Assembly (NCBI GenBank): GCA_947440895.1
Contig: CANETO010000176.1
Span: 1 to 5,291, forward strand
Length of the DNA: 5,291 bases
Origin: Planctomycetaceae bacterium
GTDB lineage: Bacteria; Planctomycetota; Planctomycetia; Pirellulales; UBA1268
Reading direction: 5' to 3'
The notes under the pieces were generated by a model. The model did not search any database. It was not told the origin of the DNA and worked only from the letters and a program-made list of their open reading frames with translations. Made by a program: the position numbers and the translations under genes. Each line of letters opens with the position of its first letter. The stretch's first letter is position 1. Below, in pieces: positions 1 to 5,291 of this stretch.

Positions 1-28
1 AACGGCGGCCGCCGACAGGGAACCTCTG

Positions 29-1558
29 TCAGCGACCGGCACTGGGGATTGAACGGGGAAACTGGTCCGCCAGCAGCGCCTCGGCATGGGTCTGCGCCGC
101 CGCCCACTCAGGATCATCGATGCGGTTAACGAGTTCGTCTGACTCCTGCCCGTGGTCGTAGATCTCGCGGGCGAGAACGGCGCCGTCGCGCCAGTCCCGC
201 CATTCGGTGTAACGCACCTCCGCCGTGCGGACGCTCACGCCCATCGCCGCGGGCTGGCCGCCCGGCTCGCGGTCGAAATAGGCCGGCCGCGGGTGCTGTG
301 TGAAGGCGGCCACCTTCAAAGCCTGCGCCGTATCGCTGAGGACCGGTGCCAGACTCACGCCCTCGAGCCCCGCGGGCATCGGCAGCCCGCAGAGTTCCAC
401 GAGCGTCGGAAAGAGATCGATCAGTTCAACAATCGCCACGGTGCGTTCTCCGGCCCGCCGGCACTTGGGCGGCACGATGAGGCAGGGCACGCGAGCATCG
501 AGTTCGAAATTGGAGTTCTTGGCCCACAGGCCATGTTCTCCCAGGTGATAGCCGTGATCGCCCACGAACAGAATGATCGTGCGGTCGAGTCGCCCGCTGC
601 GTTCCAGGGCGTCGAGCACCTTGCCGAGTTGGGCATCGAGGTAGCTGATATTGGCAAAGTAGCCGTGCCGGATCTCTGCAACCTGCTCCGGCGTGAGATG
701 CACCTGATCAGGCGGAGTGCCGAGCAGTTCGCGGCTGTCGTGGAACGCCAGTTCCACGGCGCCCGTCGGCCGAGCGGGATTGAGTGGGGGCAGGGTGGCC
801 CGGTCGTAGAGATCCCAGTATTGCTTTGGTGCATTGAACGGGGCGTGGGGCTTCCAGAACCCAACCGCCAGGAACAGCGGCTGATCCTGCGCCTCCTGAA
901 TCAGCCGGACCGCCTCCGCGGCGACACGACCATCGTAGTAGGCCTCGTCCGGCACATCGCGGCACTCGTAGAGTGGCGCCGCCGGCAGCGATGTGCCGTA
1001 GGCCCGCGGTGCAGGCGATGCCAGATTGGGAGGCAGAGGCCCCGGCACCAAAGCCAGGTTGGCCCCCTGCTGGGCAAAGTGCAGAAACTCCGGCGCACTC
1101 CAGGAGCGGGAGTCACCCTTTTCGCTGGTGTGCCAGTTGTGGAAGATTTTCCCCACGCACCGCGACGAGTAGCCGTGATCCTTGAACCACTGCGGCAGCG
1201 TGGTCACATCGGGATGATGGGTGCGGAAGTGCGTGCTATTGTCCCAGACCCGCAGGCTATCGGGGCGGCGGCCGGTGAGCAGCGATGACCGGGAGGGATT
1301 GCAGAGTGCCTGCTGGCAGTAGGCGCGGTCGAACTGCACCCCACGACGGGCCAGGCGGTCGAGATGGGGCGTGATCGCCGCGGAGCCGTAACTGGCCAGT
1401 TCGGGGCGGTGGTCATCCGCCATGATGAAGAGCACGTCGGGCCTGCTGACCGAGGCGGTGTTTTCGGCCCCGGCATCCGTCGGCAGCAGCAGCCACGCGG
1501 CGACACAGACACATCCGAGAATAAGACGCGTCACCCTGTTCATCTTGGAGCGATCCAC
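29..1558 (-). CDS. Exported sulfatase, iduronate-2-sulfatase-like (type I, formylglycine-dependent)
   Basis: This protein of 509 residues should hydrolyse sulfate esters on a glycan, probably in the periplasm or outside the cell. A signal peptide is visible: basic start, hydrophobic stretch about residues 11-25, likely cleavage after AGA near residue 31. The catalytic set is complete: metal-binding D48 and D49, the CNPSR motif with C86 as the residue converted to formylglycine and R90, then LTGRRP, K137 and H140 in GKIFH, H238 in FWKPHAPF, D334 and H335 in GDHGYHLGEHG, and K347. Order and spacing follow human iduronate-2-sulfatase closely, which suggests the same subfamily, but the true substrate is unknown. 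The activating enzyme for C86 is not in this window. The start is uncertain: GTG at 1556-1558 has a GGGAA 8 nt upstream, whereas ATG at 1541-1543 would give 504 residues and a tidier signal peptide. It is transcribed divergently from the dioxygenase gene. The family assignment is secure, the substrate is not. Confidence 0.95.
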   Translation of the reverse strand: MDRSKMNRVTRLILGCVCVAAWLLLPTDAGAENTASVSRPDVLFIMADDHRPELASYGSAAITPHLDRLARRGVQFDRAYCQQALCNPSRSSLLTGRRPDSLRVWDNSTHFRTHHPDVTTLPQWFKDHGYSSRCVGKIFHNWHTSEKGDSRSWSAPEFLHFAQQGANLALVPGPLPPNLASPAPRAYGTSLPAAPLYECRDVPDEAYYDGRVAAEAVRLIQEAQDQPLFLAVGFWKPHAPFNAPKQYWDLYDRATLPPLNPARPTGAVELAFHDSRELLGTPPDQVHLTPEQVAEIRHGYFANISYLDAQLGKVLDALERSGRLDRTIILFVGDHGYHLGEHGLWAKNSNFELDARVPCLIVPPKCRRAGERTVAIVELIDLFPTLVELCGLPMPAGLEGVSLAPVLSDTAQALKVAAFTQHPRPAYFDREPGGQPAAMGVSVRTAEVRYTEWRDWRDGAVLAREIYDHGQESDELVNRIDDPEWAAAQTHAEALLADQFPRSIPSAGR

Positions 1559-1603
1559 GCGAATGTTTCCCGAGCCGCGACTTCGGCATGACCGTCCCCG
1601 CCG

Positions 1604-1622
1604 ATTGGCCCTTCAGGCCAAT
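1604..1622. promoter_or_regulatory. Perfect inverted repeat in the divergent intergenic region
   Basis: ATTGGCC at 1604-1610 and GGCCAAT at 1616-1622 are exact reverse complements separated by the 5-nt loop CTTCA. The repeat lies just downstream of the candidate sulfatase -10 box, so it would fold at the very 5' end of that transcript. It could also be a DNA operator. The right arm can pair alternatively with 1629-1632 (CAAT with ATTG), giving two competing folds. There is no U-tract, so a simple terminator is unlikely. The role is unknown. Confidence 0.4.
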
Positions 1623-1628
1623 TCTTCG

Positions 1629-1656
1629 ATTGTAGGGGTTCGATCGGCACTGTCAT
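1629..1656 (-). promoter_or_regulatory. Candidate sigma70-like promoter of the sulfatase gene
   Basis: Read on the minus strand, ATGACA (plus-strand 1651-1656) matches the -35 consensus TTGACA at five of six positions. TACAAT (plus-strand 1629-1634) matches the -10 consensus TATAAT at five of six. The spacer is 16 bp. Transcription would begin near 1622, leaving a leader of about 65-80 nt before the sulfatase start. The boxes are seen directly; their use as a promoter is inferred. Confidence 0.45.
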
Positions 1657-1711
1657 GGCCACAGCCGGGGGGCCGGATAACCTCAGCGGCAACCGAGCGG
1701 GATCAAACGTG

Positions 1712-1741
1712 GTTACGGCCGCTGGACGCATAGCGTATAGT
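1712..1741 (+). promoter_or_regulatory. Weak candidate promoter of the dioxygenase-oxidoreductase operon
   Basis: TATAGT at 1736-1741 matches the -10 consensus at five of six positions. The best -35 is poor: GTTACG at 1712-1717 (three of six) with an 18-bp spacer. Transcription would start near 1748, about 44 nt before the ATG at 1792. The assignment rests mainly on the -10 box and its position in the divergent gap. Confidence 0.28.
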
Positions 1742-1779
1742 CTCACCCGCTCTCGAATCCAAGCACTGGAATCAAGCAT

Positions 1780-1787
1780 GAGGGGGA
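1780..1787 (+). promoter_or_regulatory. Ribosome binding site of the dioxygenase gene
   Basis: GAGGGGGA ends 4 nt before the ATG at 1792, with its GAGG core about 8 nt from it. It is the clearest Shine-Dalgarno sequence in the window and supports the start chosen for this gene. Confidence 0.6.
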
Positions 1788-1791
1788 CGTC

Positions 1792-2649
1792 ATGACACAG
1801 ACAGCCGGCACCAATCTGCTCGACGACCGCCACGTGGCGGAATACGCCCGCGAGGGCTTCGTGATCGTGAGACGCCTCTTCGACGCGGAGGAGATCGATC
1901 TCCTCCGCCGGGCCGCCAAGGAAGACCGTGAACTCGACGCCCACGCCTTCGGCCGGGCCGATGGCGAGGGGGGCACCGTGCGGCTCTCCCTATGGAACCA
2001 TCCCGGCGACGGCATCTACGGCATGTTCGCCCGTTGCGAGAGGATGGTGCGCTCGGCCGAGAGGCTCCTCGATGGTGAGGTCTATCACTACCACTCGAAA
2101 ATGATCATGAAGGACGCCCGCGTGGGCGGAGCGTGGACCTGGCACCAAGACTACGGCTACTGGTACCAGAACGGCGTGCTGGCGCCGCTGCTCACCAGCG
2201 TGTCAATCGCCGTCGACCGGGCCACGAAGGAGAACGGCTGCCTGCAGGTGATTGCCCGCTCTCACGAACTGGGGCGAATCGAGCACGTGCTCAGCGGTGA
2301 GCAGGCCGGTGCCGACATGGAGCGGGTGAACGTGGCGCTCGAACGATTGCCGCTCGTGTACTGCGAGATGGAGCCGGGCGACGCCATTTTCTTCCACGCC
2401 AACCTGCTGCACCGCTCCGACATGAACCGCTCGGACGAACCACGATGGTCGATGATCAGCTGTTACAATGCCGCCCGGAACGATCCCTACAAGGATTCGC
2501 ACCACCCCCGCTATACCCCGCTCGACGTCGTGCCCGACGCACGAATCCGGGAGGTGGGGATTCGACGTTTCGCCGACTCGGGGACCGACGTGGCCTGGCT
2601 GACCGATGAGAAGGACCGCGCGGCCCGACTCCTCAAAAAGCCGATCTGA
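1792..2649 (+). CDS. PhyH-family Fe(II)/2-oxoglutarate dioxygenase, EctD-like active site
   Basis: This 285-residue protein belongs to the phytanoyl-CoA dioxygenase family, which uses Fe(II), oxygen and 2-oxoglutarate to hydroxylate small molecules in the cytoplasm. No signal peptide or membrane segment is seen. The N-terminal part (about residues 11-45, YAREGFVIVRRLFDAEEI) is the usual helix and strand that open the family fold. The iron ligands are H118 and D120 (WHQD) and H207 (LLHRS). R218 lies 11 residues after H207, as expected for the arginine that holds 2-oxoglutarate, and S209 lies two residues after it. The block from VYHYHSKMIMK through WHQDYGYWYQNG resembles ectoine hydroxylase, but the full EctD signature (WHSDFETWH) is absent and no ectoine genes are nearby, so the substrate is open. 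It is followed after 40 bp by the oxidoreductase gene, which suggests co-transcription and perhaps a shared sugar-like or other small-molecule substrate. The family is firm; the function is not. Confidence 0.92.
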   Translation: MTQTAGTNLLDDRHVAEYAREGFVIVRRLFDAEEIDLLRRAAKEDRELDAHAFGRADGEGGTVRLSLWNHPGDGIYGMFARCERMVRSAERLLDGEVYHYHSKMIMKDARVGGAWTWHQDYGYWYQNGVLAPLLTSVSIAVDRATKENGCLQVIARSHELGRIEHVLSGEQAGADMERVNVALERLPLVYCEMEPGDAIFFHANLLHRSDMNRSDEPRWSMISCYNAARNDPYKDSHHPRYTPLDVVPDARIREVGIRRFADSGTDVAWLTDEKDRAARLLKKPI

Positions 2650-2689
2650 CTGACGAGCGGCAGCATCAGGCATCCACTATCCACAAGCC

Positions 2690-4123
2690 ATGGAGCAGCC
2701 AAGAACCATGCCGACAGTCACACAAACCTCGCAGGCCATCCATCGCCGCGCGTTCATGCAGCACGTTGTCACCGTCGGGGCCGCCACCGCACTGGCGCAG
2801 AGGACGGCGTTTTCCGCCACCCCCAGTGAGCGAGTGAATCTCGCCTGCTGCGGCATTGGTCACCGTGGCGCGGATGATGTCAGGTCGCTGCATGCCACGG
2901 GGCTGGCGAACATCGTGGCGATCTGCGACACCGACATGGGCGCGCCGCACACTCAGGAAATTCTCAAACTCTTCCCAGACGTGCCGCGGTTCCAGGATTT
3001 TCGGCGCATGTTCGACACCCTGGGTCGGGAGATCGACGCGGTGAGCGTGGGGGTCCCCGATTTCTCGCACTTCCCCATCGCGATGCTGGCGATGTCGCAG
3101 GGCAAGCACGTTTATTGCGAGAAGCCGATGGGGCACAGCTTCCGCCAGATTGAACTGATGATGGCGGCGGAGAAGAAATACAACGTCGCCGCACAGATGG
3201 GAAACCAGGGCCACTCGGAGGCGAATTACTTTCAGTTCAAGGCATGGGTCGATGCGGGCATCATCAAGAACGTCACGAAGATCACCGCCTTCATGAATAG
3301 CTCACGCCGGTGGCACGGCATGGATGTCTCAGGCTATCTGCCCAAGCAGCCGATCCCCGACACGCTCGACTGGGACAGCTGGCTTTCGACGGCACAACCG
3401 CATGACTACAACCAGGGCTACGTCAACGGCGATTGGCGGTCGTGGTTTGATTTTGGCAACGGCGCCCTCGGCGACTGGGGCGCGCACATCATCGACACGG
3501 CCCACGAGTTTTTGAATCTGGGACTGCCGACCGAGGTGGATGCCGTGAAGCTCGAGGGCCACAGCCCGTACATCTTCCCGCAGGCCTCGACGCTGGCCTT
3601 CCGGTTTCCGGCCCGCGGCACGCAACCGCCGGTCGAGCTGACCTGGTATGACGGGCAAAACAACGCGCCGCCATTGCCCGAATCGATCGGCGAGGACGAA
3701 GAAAACACCGATCTGCCGCCCGATACCGACGGAAAACGCCCTCGCAAGAAACGCGGCCCTGGCAAGGTGATTTACGGTGAAGGCCTGACGTTCTTCGGCG
3801 GCTCCCATGGTCGCACGCTGCGCATCATCCCGGAGGAGAAGGCACGCGAGATGGCGTCGTCGCTCCCAACGGTGCCCGATAGTCCTTCCAACCACTTCGA
3901 GAATTTTCTGCTCGCCTGCAAGGGCGAGGAGACATGCCGCTCGTCCTTCGCGGTGGCCGGACCACTCTGTCAGGCGATGGCACTCGGGGTCATCGCCCAG
4001 CGGGTGAATGCGAAGCTGGCGTTCGACCCGGCCACCAAGCAGATCACCAATCATCAGGCCGCCAACGATCTCCTGGCCGGCGCACCGCCGCGCAAGGGCT
4101 GGGAAGAGTTCTACCGGATGTAG
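2690..4123 (+). CDS. Tat-exported Gfo/Idh/MocA-family NAD(P)-dependent oxidoreductase
   Basis: This 477-residue protein belongs to the glucose-fructose oxidoreductase / inositol dehydrogenase family, which oxidises or isomerises sugars and polyols with a bound nicotinamide cofactor. The N-terminus has a twin-arginine motif (HRRAFMQ, residues 18-24) followed by a moderately hydrophobic stretch to about residue 44, so export in folded form is predicted. The Rossmann domain begins at about residue 49, with the dinucleotide motif GIGHRG (55-60). CEKP (143-146) contains K145, the usual catalytic lysine. GNQGHS (171-176) and GDWGAHIIDTAH (261-272) supply the typical substrate-side residues D262, H266, D269 and H272. 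The C-terminus ends in PRKGWEEFYRM, which I recall as usual for planctomycete members. An unusual charged insert spans about residues 331-359. ATG 2690 lacks a clear ribosome site; ATG 2708 (471 residues) has GGAG about 12 nt upstream, and both keep the Tat motif. It probably shares an operon with the dioxygenase gene. The substrate is unknown. Confidence 0.93.
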   Translation: MEQPRTMPTVTQTSQAIHRRAFMQHVVTVGAATALAQRTAFSATPSERVNLACCGIGHRGADDVRSLHATGLANIVAICDTDMGAPHTQEILKLFPDVPRFQDFRRMFDTLGREIDAVSVGVPDFSHFPIAMLAMSQGKHVYCEKPMGHSFRQIELMMAAEKKYNVAAQMGNQGHSEANYFQFKAWVDAGIIKNVTKITAFMNSSRRWHGMDVSGYLPKQPIPDTLDWDSWLSTAQPHDYNQGYVNGDWRSWFDFGNGALGDWGAHIIDTAHEFLNLGLPTEVDAVKLEGHSPYIFPQASTLAFRFPARGTQPPVELTWYDGQNNAPPLPESIGEDEENTDLPPDTDGKRPRKKRGPGKVIYGEGLTFFGGSHGRTLRIIPEEKAREMASSLPTVPDSPSNHFENFLLACKGEETCRSSFAVAGPLCQAMALGVIAQRVNAKLAFDPATKQITNHQAANDLLAGAPPRKGWEEFYRM

Positions 4124-4126
4124 CCG

Positions 4127-4164
4127 GGCGGACCGCCGCCGTTCTCCCGGCGTCGCCAGACGCC
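4127..4164 (+). terminator. Tandem GC-rich stem-loops after the oxidoreductase gene
   Basis: Two small perfect hairpins follow the TAG at 4121-4123. The first is GGCGG (4127-4131) with CCGCC (4136-4140), loop ACCG. The second is GGCGTC (4149-4154) with GACGCC (4159-4164), loop GCCA. Neither is followed by a run of T, so this is not a canonical intrinsic terminator. It may be a weak terminator or a 3'-end stabiliser; in GC-rich DNA, chance is also possible. Confidence 0.25.
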
Positions 4165-4305
4165 CACCGAATCGAGAGCCGTTGCATTGTGAACGCCCTC
4201 CCGCCCCAGCGGCTGGCCCCACCGAGCAGCCATTGACGAGGGCGGAACTTGGGCTCACGCTACACTCTTGAAATGACCCAATCGAATTCGAACCATCGCC
4301 TCTCC

Positions 4306-4310
4306 GGAGA
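4306..4310 (+). promoter_or_regulatory. Ribosome binding site favouring the GTG start at 4318
   Basis: GGAGA lies 7 nt before the GTG at 4318-4320, an ideal Shine-Dalgarno distance. The in-frame ATG at 4273 has no purine-rich site in front of it. This decides the start chosen for the FG-GAP gene. Confidence 0.5.
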
Positions 4311-4317
4311 CAAGACT

Positions 4318-5291
4318 GTGCCGCACCTTCGATCCTCTTTGCTCGTCGTCGCCGTCGCGTTCTCAGTCGTTCACTCCGCAGCACCGCCCCTTCGTGCGGA
4401 TGAAGCACCCCAGTGGAAGAAGCACACCATCAACCACCGGTCACCATTCGAGGCGGTGGGCGTCGCCGATGTGAATGGCGACGGCAAGCCCGACGTGTTT
4501 TGCGGAGACTCCTGGTATGCCGCTCCCACGTGGACGCAGCACAAGGTGCGGAATGTTCCCCCGGGAACCAATCCGCAGTACCACGAGGATTTCGCCGATG
4601 CGCCGCTCGACGTCAATGGAGACGGAAAGGTCGACATCGTCACGTGCGCCTACTTCAGCAAAACAGTCGCCTGGGTGGAGCAGCCGGCGGATCCCACGAC
4701 GCCATGGACCGAACACACGATCGACCTGCCCGGCTCCATGGAGACGGGCTATCTCCTCGATCTCTATGGCGACAAGACGCCCGTCTTCATTCCCAACGTG
4801 GGCGACAAGGTTGTCTTCTATGAACTCGCGTCGAAATCCCCGGCCGTGGCATGGACCAAGCGATCGCTCGGCACCCAAGGCGCCGGCCACGGAATTGGCC
4901 ATGGCGATATCAACAGCGATGGAAGAATCGATCTGATCGCTCCGACGGGCTGGTACGAACAGCCGGTCGAGCGAACGGGCGAATGGGTATTCCACCCGGA
5001 GTTTCAGTTCGGAACCGCCAGCATCGAAATCATCGGCCATGACTTCGACGGGGATGGAGACACCGATGTCGCCTGGGGAATGGGACATGAATTCGGTTTG
5101 TACTGGCTGAAACAGTCGACCGACGCAGACGGCAAGCGGACGTGGACGAAGGAGGACATCGATACGAGCTTTTCACAGGTCCACGTATTGGCTCTCGCAG
5201 ACTTCGATCGCGACGGCGAAATGGAGTTCGTCACGGGAAAACGGATCTACGCGCATGCCAGTGAGCCCGGCGCCACGGCGGAGCCCTGCCT
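4318..5291 (+). CDS. Secreted FG-GAP/VCBS-repeat beta-propeller protein (partial, 3' end outside window)
   Basis: The reading frame stays open to the right edge, so only the first 324 residues are visible. The start is a signal peptide: PHLR, a hydrophobic core SSLLVVAVAFSVV, and likely cleavage after LRA at residue 27. Five intact calcium-binding loops of the form DxNxDGxxD occur at residues 51-59, 98-106, 197-205, 242-250 and 295-303; the last ends in E. A sixth, degenerate copy (DLYGDKTP, from residue 148) sits where a repeat is expected. The spacing is 45-53 residues, as in FG-GAP/VCBS blades that build a beta-propeller. Such proteins bind calcium and often take part in binding outside the cytoplasm; no catalytic motif is seen. 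ATG 4273 is an in-frame alternative that adds 15 residues; GTG 4318 is preferred because GGAGA precedes it and the signal peptide is compact. The gene is on the same strand, about 195 bp after the oxidoreductase, so co-transcription is possible but uncertain. The specific role is unknown. Confidence 0.88.
   Translation, partial: MPHLRSSLLVVAVAFSVVHSAAPPLRADEAPQWKKHTINHRSPFEAVGVADVNGDGKPDVFCGDSWYAAPTWTQHKVRNVPPGTNPQYHEDFADAPLDVNGDGKVDIVTCAYFSKTVAWVEQPADPTTPWTEHTIDLPGSMETGYLLDLYGDKTPVFIPNVGDKVVFYELASKSPAVAWTKRSLGTQGAGHGIGHGDINSDGRIDLIAPTGWYEQPVERTGEWVFHPEFQFGTASIEIIGHDFDGDGDTDVAWGMGHEFGLYWLKQSTDADGKRTWTKEDIDTSFSQVHVLALADFDRDGEMEFVTGKRIYAHASEPGATAEPC

Noticed and set aside
14..30. Hairpin GACAG/CTGTC overlapping the sulfatase stop codon as a terminator
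   Set aside because: The perfect stem is only 5 bp, it overlaps the stop codon, and no T-run follows on the minus strand. The neighbouring palindrome GGCGGCCGCC at 4-13 is short and GC-rich, so chance is likely; the window edge prevents a better test.
152..1288. Long plus-strand open frame of 378 codons opposite the sulfatase
   Set aside because: It lies wholly antisense to a gene with a complete catalytic set. Its translation is rich in R, G, A and H with no recognisable domain, as expected of a shadow frame in GC-rich DNA.
1540..1944. Minus-strand frame spanning the divergent intergenic region
   Set aside because: It overlaps both the sulfatase start and the dioxygenase N-terminus, lacks a domain, and would cover the promoter region.
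1792..2649. Naming the dioxygenase ectD
   Set aside because: The active-site spacing fits, but the diagnostic WHSDFETWH signature is not present and no ectoine synthesis gene is in view.
4233..4266. TTGACG (4233-4238) with TACACT (4261-4266) as a complete promoter
   Set aside because: The 22-bp spacer is too long for a sigma70-type promoter, so only the -10-like box is mentioned as a possibility.
3329..4408. Long minus-strand open frame of 359 codons opposite the oxidoreductase
   Set aside because: It is antisense to conserved motifs of the oxidoreductase, has an arginine-rich composition without a domain, and crosses the intergenic gap into the FG-GAP gene.
4441..5088. Minus-strand open frame of 215 codons opposite the FG-GAP gene
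   Set aside because: The plus strand carries regularly spaced calcium-loop repeats. The antisense frame only mirrors these and shows no family motif.

Overview
The window reads as a chromosomal fragment of a GC-rich planctomycete, most likely of the Pirellulales type. This rests on the gene mix: an exported iduronate-2-sulfatase-like sulfatase, a PhyH-type dioxygenase, a Tat-signal Gfo/Idh/MocA oxidoreductase with the CGIGHRG and GDWGAHIIDTAH motifs, and a secreted FG-GAP/VCBS propeller protein. The taxonomic call is inferred from familiar families, not from a marker gene.

Layout. Positions 29-1558 (minus strand) encode the sulfatase. A 233-bp divergent intergenic region (1559-1791) holds a good sigma70-like promoter candidate for the sulfatase, a perfect 7-bp stem hairpin at its predicted transcript start, and a weaker promoter candidate for the plus-strand genes. 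On the plus strand, 1792-2649 encodes the dioxygenase. After 40 bp, 2690-4123 encodes the oxidoreductase, and these two probably form an operon. Two small GC-rich stem-loops follow the oxidoreductase stop. A fourth gene then begins at GTG 4318 (or ATG 4273) and runs off the right edge; it carries five intact calcium-loop repeats and one degenerate one. No gap of 300 bases or more lacks a gene.

How the genes may work together (inference). The sulfatase would remove sulfate esters from a polysaccharide or glycan outside the cytoplasm. The dioxygenase and the oxidoreductase would hydroxylate and oxidise small molecules, possibly released sugars. The FG-GAP protein is an exported beta-propeller of unknown binding role. 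No substrate can be named from the sequence, and no transporter, glycosidase or regulator is in view.

I found no RNA gene, mobile element, CRISPR array or broken gene. I did not find a convincing new system. The most unusual points are the charged insert in the oxidoreductase, the EctD-like active site in a dioxygenase without visible ectoine genes, the hairpin in the divergent promoter region, and the start-site ambiguity of the FG-GAP gene.
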